A DNA stretch of 64,000 bases, from NCBI GenBank assembly GCA_963818925.1, contig CAWFTN010000001.1:1-64000 (forward strand). The letters run 5' to 3'. Under the pieces are notes generated by a model, which was not told the DNA's origin, made no database searches, and saw nothing but the letters and a program-made list of their open reading frames with translations. The position numbers and the translations under genes are program-made. Shown here piece by piece: positions 26,117-33,940 of the stretch (the stretch's first letter is position 1; every line of letters begins with the position of its first letter). The stretch is from JAMXLG01 sp963818925 (GTDB lineage: Bacteria; Vulcanimicrobiota; Vulcanimicrobiia; Vulcanimicrobiales; Vulcanimicrobiaceae).

Positions 26117-27175
26117 TTAGTCAACACACCCGTGAACTTTATTTGAGTATTCGCGTTGTATTTCGTAGGGATGACCGTTGAGCGGGATGACGACGTACGG
26201 CTTGAAGCGGCAGAGATCGCCGATTTCGCCCGGATAGGCCGGATCCGGATTTATCCAACCGTTGCCGTCCGGATCGGTAATTGATTCGAAGTATTCATGC
26301 GAGAGCACCGAGTTGGTCGAATCTTTCAGCTGCCCGTTCGGCGGTGGTTGCGGTCCGACCGGCGGTACCGTGTCGGCGGTTGTGCACCCGGAGACGTTTT
26401 GATACGGCTCGACGCTGAAGACGACGTGCCCGACTTTATCGGGGAACGTCACGCTCGCGTGATACGCGCAGAAGACGAACGTTGAAGGAAAGTCGGGCGA
26501 ATAGCATACGTTGGTGCCGTCAAAGCACGTGTCATAGCCTTTTGGTAAGAAGATGTGATAGATGTGGCCGTATCCGCCTCCGAGCTTGCTTGCCGCCGTA
26601 TGAGCGAACGCCAGCAGATCGGTTTGAGGAACGATATTATCGATGTTCAGGTAATAGGTATGCTCGATGAACGCATTCGTTCCGGTCGTATACCGGCCAT
26701 TAGCAGTGCTGCCGACATACTGATCGATGACATGGATGAACGTGCTCTTGTTAAGATCGTTGAGGAAGCCTTGCGGATCGCCCCATTCCGAAGCGGTGTC
26801 GTTCAAGTAGATGTTGTGTGAAACGACAGTTTTCAAGACGTGACCGCCAAAGTATTGCAGGTCAGCTGGATAGACGACACTCATCGGCCGCGTCGTGGCC
26901 GGTTTTTGTGTGAGCACCGGCAAGTAATGATATTTGAAGTTCGACGCGCCGGCTGCCGCCGCTATGTCGCTTGCGGAAATCGTGAGGTTTAAGGTGCCGG
27001 ATTGAGAGGTCGTGGTTGTTACCGGAGCATTTGTAACCGGCGCGTTTGCCTGTTGTGGCGAGGGGACTACGCCGGAGCCGCTACCGCCCGAGCACGCAGC
27101 AAGAATCGCTCCAATAAGCGCAAAGCTGAGCGCGGACGTATAGCACGCGCCAAAATTTATCGACTTCATATGCAC
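26117..27175 (-). CDS. lipoprotein with an exordium/PHI-1-like HE-x-x-E motif
   Basis: 352 residues with a type II signal peptide (lipobox LAAC near residue 28) and a Pro/Thr-rich spacer. The mature domain contains LAFAHTAASKLGGGYGHIYHIF, several paired cysteines (DTCFDGTNVCYS, FVFCAY, GCTTAD) and VLSHEYFESITDPDGNGW followed by GEIGDLC. The S-H-E-x-x-E-x-x-T-D-P pattern recalls bacterial relatives of plant exordium/PHI-1 proteins and could bind a metal. Proteolysis is not established. It would sit in the outer membrane or on the cell surface. Confidence 0.65.
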   Translation of the reverse strand: MHMKSINFGACYTSALSFALIGAILAACSGGSGSGVVPSPQQANAPVTNAPVTTTTSQSGTLNLTISASDIAAAAGASNFKYHYLPVLTQKPATTRPMSVVYPADLQYFGGHVLKTVVSHNIYLNDTASEWGDPQGFLNDLNKSTFIHVIDQYVGSTANGRYTTGTNAFIEHTYYLNIDNIVPQTDLLAFAHTAASKLGGGYGHIYHIFLPKGYDTCFDGTNVCYSPDFPSTFVFCAYHASVTFPDKVGHVVFSVEPYQNVSGCTTADTVPPVGPQPPPNGQLKDSTNSVLSHEYFESITDPDGNGWINPDPAYPGEIGDLCRFKPYVVIPLNGHPYEIQREYSNKVHGCVD

Positions 27176-27652
27176 ACCTCTTGAGGTTCATAACGGATCG
27201 CAACACAAGTTGCGCAGCCATTATCGCTCGCGGGGCACGCGAGCATAGAGTCGACCGGCGCTAACATCTGGGCACCACGCCCGTCGCATAGGATATAAGA
27301 GTCCGCGTGCTTGCTCTAAAACGGGCACCGGCAACCACTTTGCGACCGGGAATCGGCTAATCTATAATGATTGAGAGACCATCGCGATCTGCTGTGTGTG
27401 GCCAAGATTGCAAACGGCGCTGTGTGCTGCCGGGGATATCGCCGGGCGCCGATCAACCGTTTGGAATTCCGAGCCGCAGGCTTTGCGGATATACCGCCGC
27501 AGGTAAAGACGGCTACCTGTACCTGCAATGCAACGCTTCAATTCTTGCAAAGGCGTCGCAAACAACGTATAGCACGGCGTCATTCGAGCCGAGGGTGGTT
27601 CGCTTCGCCGCGTTACGAAATCGTATTTACGCTTGGGATATAGTTTAGACAG
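27176..27652. other. 477-base gap with a strong promoter and no recognised gene
   Basis: No coding sequence with conserved-looking residues is seen on either strand. A near-consensus promoter at 27340-27368 points toward the metallopeptidase and would give a leader of about 280 bases. A second -10-like tatagt (27639-27644) lies just before the metallopeptidase ATG. The transcribed part may hold an unrecognised small RNA or a structured leader; I could not match it to 6S, SRP or RNase P RNA. Confidence 0.4.
27340..27368 (+). promoter_or_regulatory. near-consensus sigma-70 promoter
   Basis: TTGCGA (27340-27345) and a perfect TATAAT (27363-27368) are separated by 17 bases. Transcription would begin near 27375. 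The next annotated start on this strand is at 27653. Confidence 0.6.
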
Positions 27653-28015
27653 ATGCGCAGCCCATTGTTCTCACAGGCGGAGTTTGAAGCAATCGTCGGT
27701 GAGGCGCTCGATACGTTGCCGAAGCGTTTTGCTGATCTGGTTGAAAACGTGATCGTTACCATTGAAGAAGAGCCGAGTGAAGGCGATCTCGACCGAACCG
27801 ATGATGCGGACGCTGAGATCCTCGGAATCTATCGCGGCGTTTCGCTCGTCGAGCGGATGAATGAACCGCCCCTGCTACCCGACGAGATCGCGATATTCCG
27901 TGGGCCGGTCAACCGCATCGCGCGCAATCGCGACGAAGCCGTGGAAGAGATTCGAGAAACCGTTATCCACGAGCTCGGCCATTACTTCGGTCTGGAAGAT
28001 AAAGATTTACCATAG
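27653..28015 (+). CDS. minimal zincin-type metallopeptidase family protein
   Basis: 120 residues, similar to the short zincin family of Thermus TTHA0227. The zinc motif HELGHYFGLED is at the C-terminus, with the family's fixed N-terminal region (SQAEFEAIVGEALDTLPKRF) and IAIFRGPVNRIARNRDEAV. It is cytosolic and lacks an obvious signal. The -10-like tatagt nine bases before the ATG, with no ribosome site, suggests a leaderless transcript. Physiological substrate unknown. Confidence 0.83.
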   Translation: MRSPLFSQAEFEAIVGEALDTLPKRFADLVENVIVTIEEEPSEGDLDRTDDADAEILGIYRGVSLVERMNEPPLLPDEIAIFRGPVNRIARNRDEAVEEIRETVIHELGHYFGLEDKDLP

Positions 28016-28096
28016 GTGCACTCATCGGCGTTCCTCAGAAGTGTACGTCCTGCACCTTCGCTTATTCATAGCGCTCGACTACGATTCTCAATAGGC

Positions 28097-29099
28097 ATGA
28101 TTTGGGTGTTGCGGATTGCAATTCTTTTTCTCGCCACGATGTCGTGTGTCGCACCTGCGGCTGCGGCGCCGTCCAATGCGGCATTGGTCGCCTCGCTTCA
28201 GCGCGATCTCAATCAATATTTGAGTAGTCGTTCCAAAAATTGAACACCTTTCTGCTATCTCGCTAAGCGTCAGCTTTCCCCGCGAAACCGAGAACATCAA
28301 CGTCATGGCCGGGCGGACGCAGTACGGTGGCGGTGGAACGCCGGTAACGCTAAAGAGCCTCTGGCAGATCGGCAGCCAAACGAAGGCTTTCACTTCCGTG
28401 ACAATGCTTCAGCTCGAGGCCGCGGGGAAGCTTACAATTGATCAAACTATCGGCCGTTGGCTGCCGCAAATCGCCGACCTCATCGCATATGTCTATCCCG
28501 GGAATCCCCACGCTCCGCATCCGACGACCGGCTATGATTACTCGAACACGAACTATCTGCTCGCCGAGCTGATCATCGAACGCGCGACGGGACATACCTA
28601 CGCAAGCGAGATCCAACAGCGCTTCCTCAAGTCGGACATCGGCCTGCACGACACGTACTATGCTGCCGACCAGTATCCGCGTGCGGTGCTCAGCCGTATC
28701 GTGCCCGGATATTTTTTCAATCACGCCGGAAGATCTGACTCGCTGGGCACGCGCGCTCTACCGGGACCAATGCTCGCGCAGAAGCAGCGCTCTGAGCTGA
28801 TGAGCATCGTTTCGTTGAAGACCGGCAAGGCGATTGCGAAGACAAGCCTCAGCGATCCGCGCGGCTTTGGCCTCGCCGTCATCCAAGCGACGGCGCGGCA
28901 AAGCGGAACAACGTGGTATTACGAAGGCGCCACGCAAGGGTACCGCATGGTGTACGTCTATTATCCGCGTCAGGATGTCGTGATTGCGTTTGTATTAAAC
29001 AGCCTCCCCGATTCAAAACAAAATCAATACGGCAAACTGGCCAACACCATTTACCAAACTCTACACGCCGCCGCGGCTCTAGCTCCCGGCGTTTGTTGA
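28097..29099 (+). pseudogene. decayed secreted serine hydrolase (D-Ala-D-Ala carboxypeptidase-like)
   Basis: The 5' part (28097-28243) encodes a signal peptide and helix, then stops after an A5 run (28235-28239). Removing one A joins it to the rest through KIEHLSAISLSVSFPRE. The catalytic SQTK (WQIGSQTKAF) and YSN (YDYSNTNY) motifs remain. The usual segment between LPQ and YVYPGNP, which holds the MTSGI loop, is missing. A block at about 28723-28764 reads TPEDLTRWARALYR in the wrong frame, bounded by indels. These combined lesions indicate a pseudogene rather than a sequencing error. Confidence 0.82.
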
Positions 29100-29167
29100 C
29101 TCGCTGCAAGAAAAAAGCGCAACTGAATCGGCGTTTTTCACTCCTGACCCGTCACATAAGTTAAACG

Positions 29168-29533
29168 TTAGCCGCTGACAGATTCCCACAAACCGATCGT
29201 CGCGCCCGATGGATCCGTAATGATGCTGAAACGGCCCATATTCGGAACCTCGGTAATATCCTGATTAACCGTTCCACCGAGTTCTCGAACCTTCGCTGTT
29301 GATGCTTCGAGGTCGTCGACGGCGACGTACGTGATCCACGCGGATCCGGGCCCGACCGGGTTTTGCCACATGCCGCCACCGGTCTTGTCGTCACCGGTGT
29401 TGATCACCGTGTACGTTACGCCCGGCCCCATTGGCATATCCTCAAGCTTCCAGTCGAACAGCTTGGAGTAAAACGCGCGTGCCTTGGCAACGTCGTTTGA
29501 GTTCAGTTCGACATGGACGAAAGCGTTTGCCAT
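29168..29533 (-). CDS. VOC-superfamily (glyoxalase-like) protein
   Basis: 121 residues forming one glyoxalase/bleomycin-resistance module pair: FVHVELNSNDVAKARAFYSKLFDW, the TYTVINTGDDKTGGGMWQ strand, and ITYVAVDDLEAS followed by GRFSIITDPSGATIGLWE. Metal ligands would be His7 and the terminal Glu, as in related dioxygenases and lyases. The substrate is unknown. It is monocistronic in view. Confidence 0.85.
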   Translation of the reverse strand: MANAFVHVELNSNDVAKARAFYSKLFDWKLEDMPMGPGVTYTVINTGDDKTGGGMWQNPVGPGSAWITYVAVDDLEASTAKVRELGGTVNQDITEVPNMGRFSIITDPSGATIGLWESVSG

Positions 29534-29640
29534 AACTGCTCCTCACAATTGTCTGCTTCTTTACTGTTTTAACAACGTAAGTGCCCGCGTGCCTGTGATG
29601 CAAGTCAGGGTCTTAATAATGGTCGCAAAAAAAGAGACGC

Positions 29641-29671
29641 GACTCGAACTCCTGACCCCTACGTGCGGAAG
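29641..29671 (-). repeat. degenerate tRNA-Ala 3' fragment, 20-bp direct repeat (att-like)
   Basis: gactcgaactcctgacccct (29641-29660) is identical to 31060-31079, the T-arm and variable region of the tRNA-Ala gene, in the same orientation. Similarity continues loosely into the anticodon arm (acgtgcggaag versus tacatgcgaag). The acceptor and D arms are missing, so it is not a working tRNA. It could be the distal attachment site of an element inserted at the tRNA 3' end. Confidence 0.6.
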
Positions 29672-29719
29672 ATTTCCGACACGATGAAAAGGCTTCATAG
29701 AATCGTGCTCAAGGGGCTG

Positions 29720-29848
29720 TTACCGGGCCGACTGCGGTTTGATTTGCTCCGCAATGAACATCGCAACGATGCCGATGGAAAACAGAACAAAAACCGGTTC
29801 ACCATCCCAAGCCAAATGATAGGAACCCCCACACAAAACGACTCTCAT
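29720..29848 (-). CDS. possible 42-residue membrane peptide
   Basis: An ATG-started frame on the minus strand encodes a short polar start, one hydrophobic helix (VFVLFSIGIVAMFIAEQI) and a basic tail ending QSAR. The helix composition looks natural rather than random. The ribosome site is weak and there is no supporting neighbour, so it may be chance or a remnant. Confidence 0.35.
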   Translation of the reverse strand: MRVVLCGGSYHLAWDGEPVFVLFSIGIVAMFIAEQIKPQSAR

Positions 29849-29917
29849 TTCTGACGGTCGTTCTTCAACTGGTGGAGACGACGAGATCGCTGCTCTGCGG
29901 TGCCTTGTGGTGTTTTA

Positions 29918-30955
29918 ATGGCGGTAGACGTGCGAGAAGCTACGCTTTCGGTATTGTGCCTTCTCCTGATCGCTCTAATCGGCGCGGGCGATCTAAGCGT
30001 CTATGCGCAACCGCAGCGAGTGGTCGACGCCGGCGGCGGCCGGCGCTTCAATCTCTTTTGTACCGGCACCGGCGCTCCGACGTTGATTCTCGTCTCGGGG
30101 CTAGGGCTTAAATATACAGGAACGCTCGTTTGGTATAAAGTTCAACCATCGGTAGCGAAATTCGCTCGCGTCTGCTCGTTCGATTGCGCGGGTCTAGGCT
30201 CCAGCGACCCCGGACCTTTTCCGCGAAACGCGACACGAAACGCCAGCGACCTGCGTTTGCTCCTTCAGAGCGGCGGGATAAAGCCGCCGTATATCTTGGT
30301 AGCACACTCGCTTGGTGGCTTTGATGCTCGCCTATTCCGGGATCGCCACCCGTCCGAGGTTGTGGCGATGGTCATAGTTGACCCTACGGTCGAACGTTTC
30401 ACCGGCGCCTTGGAACGAGGCGACAAGAGCGAACGCGCCTTCTACGCACAAGTGCGAGCATGCGCACGTGAGGCACAGACCGGATCGCTTCACGAACGCG
30501 ACACACACCGCCAATGCATCGGGCCGAACAGAAGCGGCGCCATCATAACCGACGATACAAGTCTCGGCTCCGATGTGAACGACGCGCTCGACCGGATCTT
30601 GCAAAGCCCAACGCCATGGAACACGTTTCTGTCGGAAGCACAAAGCGCTGGTTTCATCACCGGCAATGCTCGCACGGACGATCGAGCGATCGCGGCAAAC
30701 GATCGTACCTGCGGAGCGATGCCGCTGATCGTCCTCACTGCTGGTAACACGTACTCAGGGAACGACCAGCGACAATGGAGTGCGAAGCATGCCTCTATCG
30801 CAGCGCGATCCACCCGCGGCGCGAATTGCCTCGTGCCGAACTCCGACCATTTCATACAAATCGATCGGCCGAAAGGCGTTGTCGCAGCCGTTCGCGAGGC
30901 TGTTGCGTTGACGAAGTCGCGGGACGCGCCAAACTGCGGCAACATCTCCAAGTGA
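29918..30955 (+). CDS. secreted alpha/beta hydrolase
   Basis: About 345 residues. A hydrophobic signal (VLCLLLIALIGAGDLSVYA) is followed by an alpha/beta-hydrolase core. The oxyanion region is LILVSGLGL, the nucleophile elbow is LVAHSLGGFDARLF, the acid is probably in IVDPT or LTAGN, and the histidine is in NSDHFIQIDRP. Such proteins are esterases or lipases outside the cytoplasm. The ATG at 29918 opens the signal; an ATG at 29900 is possible. It is the only full gene between the tRNA-Ala and its 20-bp repeat. Confidence 0.8.
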   Translation: MAVDVREATLSVLCLLLIALIGAGDLSVYAQPQRVVDAGGGRRFNLFCTGTGAPTLILVSGLGLKYTGTLVWYKVQPSVAKFARVCSFDCAGLGSSDPGPFPRNATRNASDLRLLLQSGGIKPPYILVAHSLGGFDARLFRDRHPSEVVAMVIVDPTVERFTGALERGDKSERAFYAQVRACAREAQTGSLHERDTHRQCIGPNRSGAIITDDTSLGSDVNDALDRILQSPTPWNTFLSEAQSAGFITGNARTDDRAIAANDRTCGAMPLIVLTAGNTYSGNDQRQWSAKHASIAARSTRGANCLVPNSDHFIQIDRPKGVVAAVREAVALTKSRDAPNCGNISK

Positions 30956-31007
30956 CCGCGGCGTGGTCACCACGGGAATAGTTCGTCACTACGGCTCTAA
31001 AACAAAG

Positions 31008-31039
31008 AACCCGCGAGGGCTAATGCCAACGCGGGTTTT
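31008..31039 (-). terminator. terminator downstream of tRNA-Ala (possibly bidirectional)
   Basis: Arms aacccgcg and cgcgggtt with a 14-base loop lie just after the tRNA 3' end. On the minus strand the stem is followed by ctttgtttt, on the plus strand by tttt, so it could end both the tRNA and the hydrolase transcripts. Confidence 0.75.
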
Positions 31040-31044
31040 CCAAT

Positions 31045-31120
31045 TGGTGGAGATGAGGAGACTCGAACTCCTGACCCCTTACATGCGAAGCAAGTGCTCT
31101 ACCAGCTGAGCTACATCCCC
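31045..31120 (-). tRNA. tRNA-Ala (anticodon CGC)
   Basis: The cloverleaf folds fully: acceptor GGGGATG/CATCTCC including the G3:U70 pair that identifies alanine tRNAs, D arm GCTC/GAGC, anticodon stem CTTGC/GTAAG with loop TTCGCAT (anticodon CGC), and T arm AGGAG/CTCCT with loop TTCGAGT. CCA is encoded. A consensus promoter and a terminator flank it. Confidence 0.95.
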
Positions 31121-31148
31121 AGAGCCAACGTTTTTGGCAACGCGAGGG

Positions 31149-31178
31149 ATTATACGCGCCCGACGGTCTCCCTGTCAA
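31149..31178 (-). promoter_or_regulatory. consensus sigma-70 promoter of tRNA-Ala
   Basis: On the minus strand TTGACA (31178-31173) and TATAAT (31154-31149) are both perfect, with an 18-base spacer. Transcription would start near 31142, about 20 bases before the mature tRNA 5' end. Confidence 0.85.
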
Positions 31179-31293
31179 AGAGCGATCGCATGAAGTGTCG
31201 AGCGACAAAAGTTGCATGACGCTCGGACTGAGGTGCGGCCAGCCGCTCCACCGCATAGCGGTAAATCGGGATTGGGTGAAGCAATAGAGCAAA

Positions 31294-31854
31294 ATGCTCT
31301 TTGCCGCCGTCCTTGCTGCCGCGTTGAGCGGCGGTCCGTCCGTCGTTGCGCTCGCCCGTTGCAACAACCTCAATGCAACGCACCTTGAAGATCAGGTGCG
31401 CGGCTACGAAAAGCATCCGCCGGCGCCGGCTGACGTCGATGCGCGCTTTGCCGACCTGCAAGCCGTCAATTCGAGTGCGGACAATGAGTCGATCATCTTG
31501 AAGGGCGTCTGTAGTGAGGCCGACTTCGTGCCGATTTCTGCACAGCTCGCAGCGGTCAAAGCATGGTCAGACGTTCTCGAGGCGGATTTGAGCCGCCAGA
31601 AGAACGCGACGGCCTGCCCGGCCGCCGAGATCCCCGTTGCACGGGCATACGTGGCCAATGGCTGGTTCCTCGTGGCGCGTGCCGATTTAGACGCGACCGG
31701 CAAGTTCCCGGCGCTTCAGAACGTGTTGCCGAAAGTGCAGGCCCGTGCGGCGGCCCTTAACTTGACGCTCCCGGGTCGCGACGACACGACCCAGTACTGG
31801 CTCGGCACGATTCAGGATGCAGCCACGACGGCGGCTAAGGGCTGCCCACAATGA
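31294..31854 (+). CDS. secreted protein of unknown function
   Basis: 186 residues with a signal peptide (LFAAVLAAALSGGPSVVALA). The mature part is helical with cysteines at ARCNNL, GVCSEAD, ATACPAAE and near the end (KGCPQ), suggesting two disulfides. Motifs such as WFLVARADLDATGKFPAL are not ones I recognise. It ends just before the zur operator but is probably transcribed separately. Confidence 0.6.
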   Translation: MLFAAVLAAALSGGPSVVALARCNNLNATHLEDQVRGYEKHPPAPADVDARFADLQAVNSSADNESIILKGVCSEADFVPISAQLAAVKAWSDVLEADLSRQKNATACPAAEIPVARAYVANGWFLVARADLDATGKFPALQNVLPKVQARAAALNLTLPGRDDTTQYWLGTIQDAATTAAKGCPQ

Positions 31855-31855
31855 T

Positions 31856-31874
31856 TTTGCGAATAATTCGCAAA
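31856..31874. promoter_or_regulatory. Fur/Zur-type palindromic operator
   Basis: A perfect 9-1-9 inverted repeat, tttgcgaat-a-attcgcaaa, lies 10 bases before the fur-family gene. Its 7-1-7 core has the geometry of Fur-family boxes. It overlaps the probable -10 region, so the metal-loaded regulator would block its own operon, including the metal importer. Confidence 0.75.
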
Positions 31875-31884
31875 TAACCACAAT

Positions 31885-32277
31885 ATGGCTACCCGATCAG
31901 AATATGCGACGCGTCCGCGGGAGCGGATCGCGGCCGTGCTGCGGGGCGCGCGACGGTTCTTTTCCGCCGCCGAAGTGCACCGCGAGCTGCAAGCGCAGCA
32001 TGTGCGCGTCGCGCTCTCGACGGTGTATCGAACGCTCGAGCATCTTCGCGAAAAGGGCGAGGCGACGATTCGGGTAGACGATGCGGGCGAAGCCGCCTAC
32101 ATGTTCTGCGAACCTGCACAGCATCATCATCATGCAATCTGCAACGGATGCGGACGCGTCGAAGACGTGGACTGCTCGGCGGTCGAACAATTTTCTGAGT
32201 CGCTCCGCGCGCTGCACGACTTTGAGCTCGACGCGCACACGATGGAGTTCTACGGACGGTGCGCAGCATGCAGATAA
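31885..32277 (+). CDS. zur: Fur-family metal regulator, probably Zur
   Basis: 130 residues. The winged helix (FFSAAEVHRELQAQHVRVALSTVYRTLEHL) and the metal domain (EPAQHHHHAICNGCGRVEDVDC, ending RCAAC) carry the Fur ligands and two CxxC structural zinc pairs. The operon encodes a zinc/manganese-type ABC importer, so a zinc-sensing role (Zur) is most likely, with Mur or Fur as alternatives. No clear ribosome site precedes the ATG, and the operator is 10 bases away, so the leader is very short. The stop overlaps the next gene. Confidence 0.85.
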   Translation: MATRSEYATRPRERIAAVLRGARRFFSAAEVHRELQAQHVRVALSTVYRTLEHLREKGEATIRVDDAGEAAYMFCEPAQHHHHAICNGCGRVEDVDCSAVEQFSESLRALHDFELDAHTMEFYGRCAACR

Positions 32278-33143
32278 AACGGTTTGCAGCGTTTGCGCTG
32301 GTATTTTTTTTCGCGGCATGTTCCTCACCGCAACGCGCAACGACGGGCAACGGCCCGATCGCGGTCGTGACCACGATCTCGACGTTCAACTCGATGGTGG
32401 AGGCCGTCGGTGGAAATCGCGTGCAGGTCAAGAGCCTCGTGCCGGTCGGCGCATCGCCCGAGACGTATCAGCCGACACCGCAAGACGTCGCGACGCTCTC
32501 GCAAGCGACGCTGCTCGTCGAGAACGGCGCCGGCTTGGAAACGTGGCTCGGTAAAACCATTGCAAACGTCGGTTCCCGTTCGTTGCGCACCGTCGTATGC
32601 TCCAACGGTTTAACGGTCAAGAATCAGAATCCGCATCTGTGGATGGATCCCGTGAACGCGAAGCATTACGTCTTTTCGATTCGCGATGCACTGATCAACA
32701 TCGACCCCCAACACGGTGAGGAATACCGCACGAACGCCCGCCGGTATGCGGCGTCGCTCGACCAGTTAAGTGCGCGCATCGCACGGAAGATCTCGACGAT
32801 ACCGCAATCGCAGCGGTACATGATTGTCTTTCACAACGCCTGGCTTTACTACAACGATCGCTACGGCATTACGTCGCTTGGCTTCATCGAAGCGAATCCC
32901 GGCCAGGATCCCAATCCGCAGCAGATTGCGCAGCTTATCGAGCTCGCGCGCGCGCATCACGTTCGTGCGATCTTTTCCGAACCGGAATACAGCGCGAAGA
33001 TCGCGCAGCAGATTGCACACAATGCTGACATCAAGGTCGTAGATAATCTCTATGATGATTCCATCGGTACCGATTCGCAGGTGTCGACCTACATCGGCAT
33101 GCTGAATTACGACACGGATGTTATCGTAAAGGCTTTGCAGTGA
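32268..33143 (+). CDS. znuA: zinc/manganese ABC transporter substrate-binding lipoprotein (ZnuA/TroA)
   Basis: 291-residue cluster A-I binding protein. The lipobox is FFAACSS. The family layout is clear: VVTTISTFNSMVEAVGGNRV, LVPVGASPETYQPTPQDV, ENGAGLETWL, NPHLWMDPVNA, MIVFHNAWLYYNDRYGI and VVDNLYDDSIG. The usual first metal histidine (as in DPHxYEPT) is glutamate here (SPETYQPT); the other ligands His (NPHLW), His (FHNAW) and a late Asp are kept. No His-rich loop is seen. It passes metal to the ZnuB permease. The ATG at 32268 overlaps the regulator by ten bases. Confidence 0.9.
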   Translation: MQIKRFAAFALVFFFAACSSPQRATTGNGPIAVVTTISTFNSMVEAVGGNRVQVKSLVPVGASPETYQPTPQDVATLSQATLLVENGAGLETWLGKTIANVGSRSLRTVVCSNGLTVKNQNPHLWMDPVNAKHYVFSIRDALINIDPQHGEEYRTNARRYAASLDQLSARIARKISTIPQSQRYMIVFHNAWLYYNDRYGITSLGFIEANPGQDPNPQQIAQLIELARAHHVRAIFSEPEYSAKIAQQIAHNADIKVVDNLYDDSIGTDSQVSTYIGMLNYDTDVIVKALQ

Positions 33144-33937
33144 ACGACGGTCGCGGCGAGGCCGTTCGCGCAGAGAACCTCGTCGTGCGGTACGACAGCT
33201 TCGTTGCGCTGGAAGGCGTCACGCTGCAGGTGCATTTCGGCGAAGCGCTCGGGATCATTGGTCCAAACGGCTCGGGAAAGTCGACGCTGCTCAAAACGAT
33301 TGCGGGATTGCTTCGGCCTTCCGCCGGTGAGTTGTGCGTTCTCGGCACCACGCCTCAGCGGTTGCCTGCCGGCAGCATCGCGTACGTGCCGCAAGTCGAG
33401 GCGGTCGATTGGAGCTTTCCCGCAACGGTATGGGACGTTGTGTGCATGGGCCGATTCCCGCGCATGAAGTTCTGGCAGCGCTTTCGCGAACACGATCGCG
33501 ACGCGGTCCTTCACGCGCTCGACGTCGTGAACATGACGAGTCTCGCGCACCGGCACATCGCCAATCTTTCCGGCGGCCAGCAGCAGCGCGTCTTCGTCGC
33601 TCGTGCGATCGCCCAGCAGCCGAAGCTGCTGCTGCTCGACGAACCAACGACGGGCGTCGATGCAGAGACGGAACGCGCGCTTTCGCATATCGTTCGCGAT
33701 TTGGTTGCAGAAGGCTTACCGGTGCTGATGACGACGCACGATTTAGACAACGTCAACGCGTGGTTCGATCGGCTGATGGTGCTGGACCGCAAGGTACTCG
33801 CGATCGGCGTGCCCGACGAAGTCGTTGCCTCCGGCGCCTACGCGGGCATCCGCGAACATACACACACGCACGGTCATCTTCGTCTCGATCACGAGGCACA
33901 TGCCGAGCACTCACAGCATCCGGAGATTCGCTACTAA
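33140..33937 (+). CDS. znuC: zinc/manganese ABC transporter ATP-binding protein
   Basis: 265 residues. Walker A is GPNGSGKST, the signature is NLSGGQQQRVFVARAIAQ, Walker B is LLLLDEPTTGVD, and the switch histidine is in TTHDLDN. The C-terminus is histidine-rich (REHTHTHGHLRLDHEAHAEH), a likely metal-binding tail not needed for ATP hydrolysis. GTG start overlapping the preceding stop by four bases. Confidence 0.93.
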   Translation: MNDGRGEAVRAENLVVRYDSFVALEGVTLQVHFGEALGIIGPNGSGKSTLLKTIAGLLRPSAGELCVLGTTPQRLPAGSIAYVPQVEAVDWSFPATVWDVVCMGRFPRMKFWQRFREHDRDAVLHALDVVNMTSLAHRHIANLSGGQQQRVFVARAIAQQPKLLLLDEPTTGVDAETERALSHIVRDLVAEGLPVLMTTHDLDNVNAWFDRLMVLDRKVLAIGVPDEVVASGAYAGIREHTHTHGHLRLDHEAHAEHSQHPEIRY

Positions 33938-33940
33938 CGC

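Larger units (their letters stand above)
29534..29899. other. 366-base gap holding a tRNA fragment and a possible small ORF
   Basis: This stretch contains the tRNA-Ala-like fragment at 29641-29671 and a possible 42-residue membrane peptide on the minus strand (29720-29848). It is noticeably less GC-rich than its surroundings in the 29590-29640 and 29760-29850 parts. No other gene is supported. Confidence 0.5.

Noticed and set aside
27367..27648. 93-codon frame between the lipoprotein and metallopeptidase genes
   Set aside because: Its ATG overlaps the -10 box of the strong promoter, so the transcript would start after it; composition does not look protein-like.
27370..27650. 6S, SRP or RNase P RNA in the gap
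   Set aside because: The expected end pairing or conserved loops were not found by eye, so no RNA family was assigned.
29641..29671. A second functional tRNA gene
   Set aside because: Only T-arm and part of the anticodon-arm similarity exists; acceptor and D arms are missing.
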